A DNA stretch of 64,000 nucleotides, taken from assembly GCA_963666965.1 (NCBI GenBank), contig OY762939.1:1612001-1676000 (forward strand). The letters run 5' to 3'. The position numbers were made by a program, and so were the translations under genes. The notes beneath the pieces were generated by a model that ran no database searches, had not been told where the DNA came from, and saw only the letters and a list, made by a program, of their open reading frames with translations. Shown here piece by piece: positions 1-8,241 of this stretch (its first letter is position 1; every line of letters starts with the position of its first letter). The stretch comes from Proruminimicrobium sp963666965. Its GTDB lineage: Bacteria > Elusimicrobiota > Endomicrobiia > Endomicrobiales > Endomicrobiaceae.

Positions 1-663
1 ATTTATGTTAAGAATTTTCTTTATGAAATTTTCACAGTATGAAGAATCCGAGTAAATATCTTTTACCGGTGAGGCGACCGTATTTAATCTTGATAAAATC
101 TTTTTTATTTTCTCGTCCCTCATATAAGAATCGGCAAGTATTATTTCACCCGGTTTATACTTTATGATTTCATTTTCAAGATTTTGAATTGTCGTTTCAT
201 ACGCGAAAAAATCTCCCGTAGATATGTCCGCAACGGCTATTGAAACCGAAGAGCAATTGATATTTGAAAAAACAACAGCCATAAGATAATTATTCATTTT
301 TGAATCAAGAAGATTATCTTCAAGCAGAGTGCCGGGAGTGATAACTTTTACTACGCCTCTTTTAACTATTCCCTTGCCTGATCCCGGTTCTTCAAGCTGC
401 TCGCATACCGCTATTTTCAAACCGGCTTTTATAAGCTTTCTTATATAATTATTTGCGGAATGGTACGGAACTCCGCACATCGGCATATTTTGTCTCTTTG
501 TCAAAATAACTTCGAGAATAGGAGAAGCCTTTAAAGCGTCGTCGGCAAACATCTCGTAAAAATCTCCAAGCCTGAAAAACAGTATAACATCCGGGTACTG
601 TTCTTTTATGGTGAAATACTGCTGCATTAGAGGCGTTAACTGGCTGTCTTGCGCATTTGTCAT
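1..663 (-). CDS. mutS: DNA mismatch repair protein MutS, N-terminal part (cut by window edge)
   Basis: The frame is open from the ATG at 661-663 to the window edge, giving 221 codons of the usual 850 or so. The N-terminal mismatch-recognition domain is clear: RLGDFYEMF carries the Phe-x-Glu pair (about F35 and E37) that wedges into mismatched DNA. It is followed by the conserved MCGVPYHS and AVCEQLEEP segments, and the connector domain begins near the cut. MutS binds base mismatches and small loops and recruits MutL. The gene lies upstream of, and in the same direction as, the lytic transglycosylase, 27 bases away. The ATPase half lies outside the window, so intactness cannot be judged. Confidence 0.95.
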   Translation of the reverse strand, partial: MTNAQDSQLTPLMQQYFTIKEQYPDVILFFRLGDFYEMFADDALKASPILEVILTKRQNMPMCGVPYHSANNYIRKLIKAGLKIAVCEQLEEPGSGKGIVKRGVVKVITPGTLLEDNLLDSKMNNYLMAVVFSNINCSSVSIAVADISTGDFFAYETTIQNLENEIIKYKPGEIILADSYMRDEKIKKILSRLNTVASPVKDIYSDSSYCENFIKKILNIN

Positions 664-690
664 AATTTTATTTCCCGCATAATTTTACTT

Positions 691-1257
691 TTAAAATTTT
701 AAATTTACTATTTTGTCCGCAATTTTCAATATTGAATATATTCTGCCTATTTTTCTGACATATTTTTTTGTTTCGTCAAACGGCATCTGTTCAGAATCAT
801 ATTCTACTATCGGATTCATTTTGCGCCACTGAGAAACGTTGCCAAGCCCTGCGTTGTAAGAAGCAAGCACCAAATTTTTATTGCCGTTAAACATCGTATA
901 AAGAATCTTGTAATAGTAAATCCCGACCATTATGTTAATCTCGGGATTATATAGCATTTCCCGGTTAAAATTCTTAATTTTCATATACCTTGCAATCTGT
1001 TTTGCGGTTGAAGGCATAATCTGCATAAGTCCTACGGCTCCTTTGTTTGAAACCGCATTCGGAGAAAAATCGGATTCGGCTTTTATTATCGCTTTAATTA
1101 AAAGCGGATCGACATCATGATGTTTTGAATATTTGTAAACAAAATCCGAATATTTCCATGTATTGTTAATCTGAAAAAATAAATATGCCGCTATTGCAAA
1201 AATAAAGCATGCCGGTATTAAAATAATCTGATATTTTCTAACATTCACAAATTTCAC
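691..1257 (-). CDS. Membrane-anchored lytic transglycosylase (SLT domain)
   Basis: The 188-residue protein has one N-terminal membrane segment (about residues 11-29) followed by an SLT/Slt70-type domain. The catalytic glutamate lies in AIIKAESDF (E61), and GLMQIMPSTA (76-85) and the ASYNAGLGNV motif are typical of family 1 transglycosylases. These enzymes cleave the MurNAc-GlcNAc bond in peptidoglycan, forming 1,6-anhydroMurNAc, here presumably in the periplasm while anchored to the inner membrane. The start overlaps the end of miaB by 20 bases, so the two genes are probably co-transcribed. The exact physiological role (cell-wall turnover or space-making for an envelope machine) cannot be told from sequence. 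Confidence 0.9.
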   Translation of the reverse strand: MKFVNVRKYQIILIPACFIFAIAAYLFFQINNTWKYSDFVYKYSKHHDVDPLLIKAIIKAESDFSPNAVSNKGAVGLMQIMPSTAKQIARYMKIKNFNREMLYNPEINIMVGIYYYKILYTMFNGNKNLVLASYNAGLGNVSQWRKMNPIVEYDSEQMPFDETKKYVRKIGRIYSILKIADKIVNLKF

Positions 1258-2491
1258 CTGACATGCTGTTTGCCAAAGCCTTTGTTATTTTTACGTTTGC
1301 AAACTGCCCTTTAATATCTTTCTGACAATCAAAAAAAATCTTTATATTCTGGCTGTTTCTGGATTCGCAAACACCGTTTGCATATCCGTCTACCAGCACT
1401 TTCTGAATTGTTCCTGTATATTGTTCATTGAGCCTTTTTGAAATTTCATTTGAACGTTCAAGCAAAACGGCAAACCGTCTTTTTTTCGTTTCAACATCAA
1501 CGTCATCTTTCATTTTATAAGCCGGCGTATTGGGCCTTGGCGAATATTTGAAAATAAACAGTCCTCCGAATTCCAAATCATCTGCCGCTTTTAAAGTCCG
1601 GTCAAAATCTTCTTCCGTTTCGCCGGGAAAACCTATTATTATATCGCTTGTAATATTTATGGACGGAATTTTTGAACGTATTTTCGACAGAAGCAGTTTA
1701 TAATTTTCATAAGTATACTTTCTGTTCATTTTTTTTAATATTTCATCCGAAGCAGACTGCAAAGGAAGATGAATATATTTGCATATTTTTTCATTTGAAG
1801 CTATTTCATCAATAAGACCGTCTGAAAAATCTTTCGGATGGTTTGTCATAAATCTTATTCTCTCAAGATTCTTTATTGCTGAAACTTCCTTTAAAAGACC
1901 GGTAAAATCAATATTTTTATAATTATAAGAATTTACATTCTGCCCTAAAAGTATTATCTCTCTGACTCCACGGTTAACGGCCTGTTCCGTTTCCTGCAGT
2001 ATCTCATCAATGCTTACGCTGTTTTCCGGACCTCTTACATAAGGCACTATGCAGTAAGAACAAAAATTGCCACAGCCTCTCATTATCGTAACGTATTCAA
2101 ATATTCCCGATTTTCCGGCATATTTCGAAATACCGTCAGTATCTATAAATTTTGAAACTATATCCGGAAATTTATCAAGTTCTTTTGCTCCCAAAACAAA
2201 ATTAACAAACCCGAACCTGCTTTTTATCTGTTTGCCGGCATGCTGCGCCATGCATCCTATTACGCCCGAAATTAAAGCCGGTTTATTTTTTTTATGTTCG
2301 GCAAGCCTGCCTAAAAACGAATATGCTTTATGTTCAGCCGAAAACCGCACGGAACACGTATTTAACAAAACAAGATCCGACTTCAAAATATCATCAGTTT
2401 TTTCAAGTCCTGATTTAAGAAGGTAATCCGTTATTTTGTCGGAGTCGCTTACATTCATCTGACAGCCGATTGTTTCAATAAAAAATTTCAT
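1238..2491 (-). CDS. miaB: tRNA-2-methylthio-N6-dimethylallyladenosine synthase MiaB
   Basis: The 417-residue protein has the MiaB order: an N-terminal UPF0004 domain with three cluster cysteines (about C10, C46, C80), a radical SAM domain with CxxxCxxC at C140/C144/C147 in RGCGNFCSYCIVPYVRG, and a C-terminal TRAM domain. It adds a methylthio group at C2 of i6A37 in tRNAs reading UNN codons, using two 4Fe-4S clusters. The FCSYCIVPYVRG wording favours MiaB over RimO or MtaB. The gene abuts rfbA (one ends at 2491, the other at 2492) and overlaps the transglycosylase, so the run is compact and probably one transcript. Confidence 0.93.
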   Translation of the reverse strand: MKFFIETIGCQMNVSDSDKITDYLLKSGLEKTDDILKSDLVLLNTCSVRFSAEHKAYSFLGRLAEHKKNKPALISGVIGCMAQHAGKQIKSRFGFVNFVLGAKELDKFPDIVSKFIDTDGISKYAGKSGIFEYVTIMRGCGNFCSYCIVPYVRGPENSVSIDEILQETEQAVNRGVREIILLGQNVNSYNYKNIDFTGLLKEVSAIKNLERIRFMTNHPKDFSDGLIDEIASNEKICKYIHLPLQSASDEILKKMNRKYTYENYKLLLSKIRSKIPSINITSDIIIGFPGETEEDFDRTLKAADDLEFGGLFIFKYSPRPNTPAYKMKDDVDVETKKRRFAVLLERSNEISKRLNEQYTGTIQKVLVDGYANGVCESRNSQNIKIFFDCQKDIKGQFANVKITKALANSMSGEICEC

Positions 2492-3370
2492 TTATACCTG
2501 TTCGTTTGCTATTTTTTCAAGATATTGTCCGTAATCCGAATGAAAAAGTTTTATATTATCAAGAAGCTGCTGTTTGTTTATAAAACCTTTTCTGTATGCT
2601 ATTTCTTCAAGACATCCGATCATTATTCCCTGTCTTTCTTCTATGGTTTTTATAAACATTGAAGAGTCAAGAAGCGAATTATATGTTCCGGCGTCAAGCC
2701 ATGAAAAACCTCTGCCGAACAATTCAACGGATAATTTTTTATTTTTAAGATAGACGTTGTTTACATCCGTAATTTCAAGCTCGCCTCTTGAGGAAGGCTT
2801 TATATTTTTTGCTATATTTATAACTTCGTTATCGTAAAAATAAAGACCGGGCACAGCCCAGTTTGATTTAGGCTCTTTTGGTTTTTCAACTATTCTGACA
2901 GCTTTTTTATTTGAATCAAGTTCAACTATACCGTGTCTGTGAGGGTCAGGCACATAGTAGGCAAATATTGTCGCTCCGTCATTTTTTTCGGCGGCCCTTG
3001 TAACTATTTCGGATAAACCGTGTCCGTAGAATATATTATCACCCAGAACAAGCGAAACATTGTCTTTACCTATAAACTCTTCTCCTAAAATAAAAGCTTC
3101 CGCCAATCCGTTTGGCTGTTCCTGTATTTTATATGATATATTCAACCCGAGGCGTTTGCCGTCGTGAAAAAGCTCTTCAAACTTAGGAAGAGCGTCCGGA
3201 GTCGAAATTATTAAAATGTCTTTAATGCCGGCAAGCATAAGCACCGACAAAGGATAATAAATCATCGGTTTATTATAAACGGGAAGCAGCTGTTTTGACA
3301 CAACGTATGTTAAAGGATAAAGACGCGTGGCTTTACCGCCTGCAAGAATAATCCCTTTAGTTTTTTTCAT
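2492..3370 (-). CDS. rfbA: Glucose-1-phosphate thymidylyltransferase RfbA
   Basis: The 292-residue length is standard for RfbA/RmlA. The nucleotidyltransferase signature GGKATRLYPLT is at residues 11-21, and LVLGDNIFYGHG, VEKPKEPKSNWAVPGLYFYD and SWLDAGTYNSLLD are close to family consensus. It makes dTDP-glucose from dTTP and glucose-1-phosphate, the first step towards dTDP-rhamnose and other deoxysugars of surface polysaccharides. It overlaps the upstream epimerase-family gene by 4 bases (ATGA), indicating translational coupling in a nucleotide-sugar operon. No rfbB, rfbC or rfbD is seen nearby, so the final sugar is unknown. Confidence 0.94.
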   Translation of the reverse strand: MKKTKGIILAGGKATRLYPLTYVVSKQLLPVYNKPMIYYPLSVLMLAGIKDILIISTPDALPKFEELFHDGKRLGLNISYKIQEQPNGLAEAFILGEEFIGKDNVSLVLGDNIFYGHGLSEIVTRAAEKNDGATIFAYYVPDPHRHGIVELDSNKKAVRIVEKPKEPKSNWAVPGLYFYDNEVINIAKNIKPSSRGELEITDVNNVYLKNKKLSVELFGRGFSWLDAGTYNSLLDSSMFIKTIEERQGIMIGCLEEIAYRKGFINKQQLLDNIKLFHSDYGQYLEKIANEQV

Positions 3371-4308
3371 TTTTGTTCCCCTTGTAAACTTTTAAAATAT
3401 TTAATTGTTTCTTTTAATCCGGCTTCCAGCTGAATTTCAGGTTTCCATTTTAATATTTTTTTTGCTTTTGTTATGTCCGGACGTCTCATTTTCGGATCGT
3501 CTTCAGGCAGACTTTTATAAATTATTTTGGATTTTGCGCCTGTAAGCCTTATTATTCTTTCGGCAAGTTCTTTTAACGTTATTTCATAAGGATTTCCGAT
3601 ATTAACGGGATATTTATAATCCGATATTAAAAGTTTGTAAATACCCGACACTAGATCAGAGACGAAACAAAAACTTCTTGTCTGCATTCCTTTTCCGAAT
3701 ACCGTAACGGGTTTTGAATTAAGAACCTGCGATATAAATTCCGGTATTGCTCTTCCGTCTCTTTCGTTCATTCTGGGTCCGTAAGTATTAAAAATTCTTA
3801 CTATGCGGGTCTCAACGCCGTAATCTCTCATATAGCACATTACTGCAGCCTCGGAAAATCTTTTAGCCTCGTCATAAACGCTTCTTATGCCTGTTGAATT
3901 TACATTGCCCCAGTATTCTTCAGGCTGGGGATTTACAAGAGGATCTCCGTATATTTCACTCGTTGAAGCAAATAAAAATTTGGCTTTTTTGGCTCTCGCG
4001 AGTTCAAGAAGATTCAAAGTCCCTAAAGAACCGGCCTTTAAAGTTTCAAGAGGATATTTAATATAATCTTTCGGGCTGGCGGGAGACGCAAAATTTAAAA
4101 CCGCGTCTATTTTGCCTGATATAGTTATTTTTTGGGATATGTCCGTTTTTATAAATTTAAATTTTTTGTTTTTAAGAAGATGTTTAATGTTGTCTTTTTT
4201 GCCTGTAATAAAATTATCAACCGCAATAACCGAGTGATTTTTTGAGATAAACAAATCACAAAGATGCGAACCTATAAAACCTGCTCCTCCGGCTATTAAA
4301 ACTCTCAT
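3367..4308 (-). CDS. NAD-dependent sugar epimerase, UDP-glucuronate decarboxylase-like
   Basis: The 313-residue short-chain dehydrogenase/epimerase has a Rossmann GGAGFIGSH motif (7-15) and the catalytic YxxxK at Y145/K149 (YDEAK). The segments YGDPLVNPQPEEYWGN, RSVYDEAKRF and RIFNTYGPRM closely follow the UDP-glucuronic acid decarboxylase (UXS) subfamily, which converts UDP-glucuronate to UDP-xylose. A closely related 4-epimerase or 4,6-dehydratase role is possible. Translation starts at the ATG at 4306-4308, and the gene overlaps rfbA by 4 bases. The pairing points to surface glycan precursor synthesis in the cytoplasm. Confidence 0.85.
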   Translation of the reverse strand: MRVLIAGGAGFIGSHLCDLFISKNHSVIAVDNFITGKKDNIKHLLKNKKFKFIKTDISQKITISGKIDAVLNFASPASPKDYIKYPLETLKAGSLGTLNLLELARAKKAKFLFASTSEIYGDPLVNPQPEEYWGNVNSTGIRSVYDEAKRFSEAAVMCYMRDYGVETRIVRIFNTYGPRMNERDGRAIPEFISQVLNSKPVTVFGKGMQTRSFCFVSDLVSGIYKLLISDYKYPVNIGNPYEITLKELAERIIRLTGAKSKIIYKSLPEDDPKMRRPDITKAKKILKWKPEIQLEAGLKETIKYFKSLQGEQK

Positions 4309-4407
4309 TAAAAATACTCCTTTTTATATTCGGTGATTATATAATTTTGGGAGGATGTTATCAACAAAATCAAAGCCGTTTTATCTGCCGTATTTTTTAT
4401 AAAATTT

Positions 4408-5607
4408 TTAATTAAGCGGAACAAGATGAGAGTCCCATCCGCCGCGTTTTGCTTTATTGTATTGATGTATAAGAGTATCGTCGTTATTTAGAGCATTTGT
4501 TATCGTATTTGCGGTTTCCGTTGTATAAAGGCCTGCTGCCAAAATAATAAAACCGATTGCCGCGGGAGGCCCTACAACCGGAATTTTTGCTATATCGGAA
4601 GCGACGGTAGTTATCACAAACAGCTGATCTGCCATCATTTTTGACATAAGAGCCACCGTTAAAGGTTCAACGCCGATTTTTGTATTTTCCACAGCAGGCA
4701 GCATAGCTCCGTCCACATTATAAACTCCGGCCGCGCCTGTTGCAGTAACCGGCTGTCCGTTTATTCCGATCAATTTCCCGAAAACAGGATATCCTTTATC
4801 CGGAAGTTTTGTTCCGAAAGCAACAAATTTCTGGTCATAGAAATTGTCATTTTGAACATACCATGAGTATTTATCATCCTTATTTGATGTGCATTTTCTG
4901 GCAAAAACAAAATGCCTGTGCCCTCCACCCTTTATGCAAAAATTATATGTGCCGTAATATTTGATTCCGTTTGAATTGCGTTTTATGCCAAGCAGATTTT
5001 CAGCCGTGCTTGCAGGATCAGAGCCTGCGAGCGAAAAACTGCCGGGATTTTTTGCATATCTTGAAGGCATCACTATAACTTTGCAGTTTTTGTCCGGAAT
5101 TTTCGCCAGTATCTGGCCATAACCTGCAAGATACGAATACAAAATAGTACGCTGGATATTTTGTATTCCGTTAACTACTCTTTTTATATTTAAAACTCCC
5201 TGCTCGCTGTAATAACCGGGCAGACATTTATAATCGGAAAACGGACCGTCAATCATTGAGCCCGCAATCATTTCTGTTGAAAAAGACGGATACATTAAAC
5301 CGCCAAAATCAAGATTTATGTCAATTTTTAATTTTCTTAAAATCGCGCCTATATCCGGAGTATGAGGGGACGAACCGAAAGACAAAACAGTCGCCATTAA
5401 ATAATTAGTGGCGCCTATCGCATTCAGAGTTCTTGCCTGAAGAGTCGCAACGGAACGGGCGGTATTATCTACGGAATTTTGCAGTATCATTCTGTCTCTT
5501 ACAAGCTTTGCGATATTAATCATCATCGCCCAGCTTATTAAAAGTATCATTGAAAGCACAAGAAAATAAGGCAAAACCTGCCCTTTTTGATTTTTATTTA
5601 TTTCCAT
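4408..5607 (-). CDS. TadG-like pseudopilin-type envelope protein
   Basis: The 399-residue protein begins NKNQKGQVLPYFLVLSMILL, a short positive leader followed by one hydrophobic helix, then SVDNTARSVATLQARTLNAIG, the pattern of the TadG/DUF2134 N-terminal region. The remainder is predicted to lie outside the membrane, with a further hydrophobic stretch near residues 340-365. TadG proteins belong to tight-adherence (Tad/Flp) pilus systems as minor, pilus-associated envelope proteins. The gene overlaps the TadE-like gene by 14 bases and ends a secretin-Flp-TadE-TadG series. The assignment rests on N-terminal pattern and context; the long C-terminal part is not recognised. Confidence 0.65.
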   Translation of the reverse strand: MEINKNQKGQVLPYFLVLSMILLISWAMMINIAKLVRDRMILQNSVDNTARSVATLQARTLNAIGATNYLMATVLSFGSSPHTPDIGAILRKLKIDINLDFGGLMYPSFSTEMIAGSMIDGPFSDYKCLPGYYSEQGVLNIKRVVNGIQNIQRTILYSYLAGYGQILAKIPDKNCKVIVMPSRYAKNPGSFSLAGSDPASTAENLLGIKRNSNGIKYYGTYNFCIKGGGHRHFVFARKCTSNKDDKYSWYVQNDNFYDQKFVAFGTKLPDKGYPVFGKLIGINGQPVTATGAAGVYNVDGAMLPAVENTKIGVEPLTVALMSKMMADQLFVITTVASDIAKIPVVGPPAAIGFIILAAGLYTTETANTITNALNNDDTLIHQYNKAKRGGWDSHLVPLN

Positions 5608-6118
5608 TTCCTATTTTTATAAACTCTCTGGCCTGCGGATAAGCTCTGTAATAAAAATCTTCATCCGGAGATTTTATCATTCTCGCTCTGGCCCATTGAG
5701 TCCTTGTTCTTTGTTCGCCTAATATTGCGGCAAACATAGTTTTCATTTTATATTTTAGTTTAACATTGTATTTTTTCAGATTTATTCCGCTGTGGTCTTT
5801 GATATCGGCGCCCAGAACCGTACCGTTCCAGTTTGTAGCTTTTGCTCCCTCATCCTCTGAAGAATCTTCAATATTGTTAAATTTTAATCCGTTAAGCATA
5901 GCCGCTTTTTCGGCGACTTTCTGCGCGCGGTCTCTGATCTTTGCAGCCGGAGTGACGATTACGGCTCTTGTCGTTATAAAAGCCGTTTCATTATAAAGAA
6001 CGTCATTTACGACAATGACGCAAACCTGTATAAGGGCAAACATAATAACCGTAATTATCATTACGGCGAATAATCCCTCAAGAAAAGCCTGCCCTTTTTC
6101 ATTTTTAAATGAAAGCAT
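5594..6118 (-). CDS. TadE-like minor pseudopilin
   Basis: The 174-residue protein starts MLSFKNEKGQAFLEGLFAVM and continues into a hydrophobic helix (about 12-36). The G-Q-A-x-x-E arrangement is typical of TadE-type pseudopilins processed by a prepilin peptidase, and helix residues are followed by NETAFITTRAVIV, reminiscent of the TadE 'AARAAA' region. TadE-type proteins are accessory to Flp pilus assembly. It overlaps both neighbours by 14 bases, indicating tight co-translation. No other domain is seen in the C-terminal 130 residues. Confidence 0.65.
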   Translation of the reverse strand: MLSFKNEKGQAFLEGLFAVMIITVIMFALIQVCVIVVNDVLYNETAFITTRAVIVTPAAKIRDRAQKVAEKAAMLNGLKFNNIEDSSEDEGAKATNWNGTVLGADIKDHSGINLKKYNVKLKYKMKTMFAAILGEQRTRTQWARARMIKSPDEDFYYRAYPQAREFIKIGNGNK

Positions 6119-6308
6119 TTAAGATATCCCTCACGCATCCAAGCGCGTTAAACCTTAATCTCCAGGCGAAAATAAAAAGTTTGATCATTCCGTAAGAAGC
6201 AGCAAATAAAACAACAAGAAATAAAACATATTCCGTTGTGCTTTGCGCATTTTCATTTGATAATATCGATTGGCTGTTTTTCGGCGGTTTAAGTTTAAAT
6301 AACGGCAT
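6105..6308 (-). CDS. Small Flp-pilin-like membrane protein
   Basis: This 67-residue product has a positive leader, then NAQSTTEYVLFLVVLFAASYG with a glutamate at the fifth position of the presumed mature helix, as in Flp pilins (AxxxEY). The single hydrophobic segment (about 24-46) is followed by a short tail. It is likely the structural or a minor pilin of the Tad-like locus. It lies 36 bases downstream of the secretin gene and overlaps TadE by 14 bases. The prepilin cleavage site is less canonical than in classical Flp proteins, so the pilin call is moderate. Confidence 0.6.
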   Translation of the reverse strand: MPLFKLKPPKNSQSILSNENAQSTTEYVLFLVVLFAASYGMIKLFIFAWRLRFNALGCVRDILNAFI

Positions 6309-6344
6309 TTAAAATACCTCTTTTAACTTTGCCCGTGGTATAAA

Positions 6345-7076
6345 TTATTGCTCGATTATTTTAGGAGTTACAAAAATTAAAACGTTCGTCTTATTATCCA
6401 CCGTTTTTGTGTTTTTAAATAAAACGCCTATTATCGGAATATCGGATAATAACGGTACTCCTGAAGTTTGCTTGTCTTTATAATTTTCAATGAGACCTGC
6501 TATAACTATTGTCTGCTGGTCTTTAAGAACGATATTTGATTTTGCCTGTCTTTTGGCTATATTCGGAAATCCCTGAACGCTGTTTGACCAGTCAAGCCTT
6601 GAAAGTTCAGCTTCTATAACAACGTCAATTGTCCCGTCCGGAAGAATTTTAGGAAGAACTTCCGTTATAATTCCGTACTCTTTCCATTCAACAGTGCCGC
6701 CCGATACGCCCGAAACGGCGATCGGAAATTCTCCGCCGACAAGAAATCTTGCTTTATTGCCGGATTTTGTAACAAGTTTTGGATTTGACAAAACCTGCGC
6801 CGCTCCGTTTTCCTGCAGTAATTTTAATGTCGCGCTTAACGGAGTATATCTGACCCAGTCTTTGTATTCAACGAGCGACGGATATAAAGTAGTACGGCGC
6901 GGTCCTTCCACAAATAATTCTCCAGCTGATATTTCATCAACCCATTTTATTCCGTATTCTTTTGCTTTGTTGTTATTAATCTCGGTAATTTCTATTGATA
7001 TTTCAATGAGCTTTTCGGCAAATGCGCTGCAAACTCCTGATAATAAAAATGCAGAAATTAAAAAAAATTTTTTCAT
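6345..7076 (-). CDS. Short secretin (GspD/CpaC family C-terminal domain)
   Basis: The 243-residue protein has a Sec signal peptide (cleavage after SAFA, about residue 20) and then essentially only the secretin domain: GAAQVLSNPKLVTKSGNKARFLVGGEFP, a central TEVLPKILPDGTIDVVIEAELS, and a C-terminal NIVLKDQQTIVIAGLI / GVPLLSDIPIIGVLF. Secretins form outer-membrane multimeric channels, usually with several N-terminal ring domains and 450-700 residues. Here the N domains are almost absent, so it may form a minimal channel or work with separate N-domain proteins. The start overlaps the gcvT stop region by 4 bases. Confidence 0.8.
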   Translation of the reverse strand: MKKFFLISAFLLSGVCSAFAEKLIEISIEITEINNNKAKEYGIKWVDEISAGELFVEGPRRTTLYPSLVEYKDWVRYTPLSATLKLLQENGAAQVLSNPKLVTKSGNKARFLVGGEFPIAVSGVSGGTVEWKEYGIITEVLPKILPDGTIDVVIEAELSRLDWSNSVQGFPNIAKRQAKSNIVLKDQQTIVIAGLIENYKDKQTSGVPLLSDIPIIGVLFKNTKTVDNKTNVLIFVTPKIIEQ

Positions 7077-8137
7077 TTTCCCCTTCTGTAAAATGGTTTT
7101 TGAACTATTTTTATGTTTCGCATATTATTGTGAATGCTTATCTGAAGCTGCTTTGTTTCATCAGTATTAAAATCAATCAAAGCAAGTCCTATTGCCTTTT
7201 TAAAAGTCGGCGAAAATGTTCCGCTTGTAACATATCCCGTTTCTTTGCCGTCGGAAAACACTTTATTTCCGTTTCTTGCAATTGAACCTTCGCATACAAA
7301 AGCTATCAGTTTTTTTGATATTTTATTTTTATCAAGGGCGTTTTTTCCTATAAAATCTTTATCCCAGAATATTGTTTTTTCAAAACCGGCGTCAAGCGGC
7401 GTTATATTTTCATCTATTTCGTGCCCATGAAGAGGCATGCATGCTTCAAGACGCAGCGTATCTCTGCATCCGAGTCCGCACGGTTTTGCGCCGAGTTCAA
7501 GGATTTTATTCCATATTGAGGCGGCTTCGTTTTTTGAAATAAAAATTTCAAATCCGTCTTCTCCTGTATATCCCGTTCTTGCTATCTTTGAAAATGCCGC
7601 CTGCGCATTTTTAAATTTTACGTCTTTGCCTGTAAAATATTTCATGTCCGAAGCGTCTTCTTCAATCAATTCCGAAATAATTTTAACCGACTGAGGCCCC
7701 TGAAGAGCCAAAAGGCAAATATCGGCGCTTATATTTTTAATTTCAACTCCGCTTATCTTATGATCGTTTAACCATTTAAAATCTTTATCAAGATTGCCTG
7801 CATTAACGACAACCATATAATAATTTTCAAATTTATAAACTATTATGTCGTCTTTTATTCCTCCATTTTCGTTTAAAAGCATGGAATATCTTGCTTTATA
7901 AAGAGGCAGATCCGACATTTTTGAAATCGTCACATAATCAAGAAATTTCGCGGCGTTATCTCCGGAAATTATAAAAGTGCCCATATGCGAAGTGTCAAAG
8001 ATTCCGGCGTTTGTTCTTACGGCATTATGCTCTTCAATAATAGAAGTATACATTACCGGCATATCCCATCCGCCGAATTCAGTAAATTTTGCGTTTAAAT
8101 TTTTGTGTTCTGAATAAAGCTGTGTTTGTTTTAACAT
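7073..8137 (-). CDS. gcvT: Glycine cleavage system T protein (aminomethyltransferase)
   Basis: The 354-residue protein matches GcvT throughout: FGGWDMPVMYTSIIEEHNAVR near the N-terminus, FDTSHMGTFIISG, ARYSMLLNENGGIKDDIIVY, RTGYTGEDGFEIF, and the C-terminal GYVTSGTFSPTFKKAIGLALI. It transfers the methylene group of the aminomethyl-lipoyl H protein to tetrahydrofolate and releases ammonia. The upstream gene on the same strand is dihydrolipoyl dehydrogenase, the L protein of the same complex. No gcvH or gcvP lies in the window. A 104-base gap separates it from lpd, so it may have its own promoter. Confidence 0.95.
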   Translation of the reverse strand: MLKQTQLYSEHKNLNAKFTEFGGWDMPVMYTSIIEEHNAVRTNAGIFDTSHMGTFIISGDNAAKFLDYVTISKMSDLPLYKARYSMLLNENGGIKDDIIVYKFENYYMVVVNAGNLDKDFKWLNDHKISGVEIKNISADICLLALQGPQSVKIISELIEEDASDMKYFTGKDVKFKNAQAAFSKIARTGYTGEDGFEIFISKNEAASIWNKILELGAKPCGLGCRDTLRLEACMPLHGHEIDENITPLDAGFEKTIFWDKDFIGKNALDKNKISKKLIAFVCEGSIARNGNKVFSDGKETGYVTSGTFSPTFKKAIGLALIDFNTDETKQLQISIHNNMRNIKIVQKPFYRRGK

Positions 8138-8202
8138 GATGTTTTTCCTTTTTATAATTTAAATTAATATTGGTAAGTAAATCAAAACGAACTGCACACA
8201 AG

Positions 8203-8236
8203 GGAGTAAAATTCAAAATCGCAGTCAAAATAACAA
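8203..8236. repeat. Dispersed short repeat, copy 1
   Basis: In the lpd-gcvT gap, GGAGTAAAATTCAAAA (8203-8218) also occurs at 31444-31459 in the same orientation. The neighbouring GTCAAAATAACAA (8224-8236) occurs as its exact complement at 31411-31423. Two shared words within about 50 bases at both places suggest remnants of one dispersed element, rearranged in one copy. Both places are intergenic and AT-rich, so chance cannot be fully excluded. Confidence 0.4.
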
Positions 8237-8241
8237 TGTCG

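Noticed and set aside
6694..7170. 158-codon open frame on the plus strand opposite the secretin
   Set aside because: Antisense to a well-supported secretin; no ribosome site and no recognisable protein pattern.
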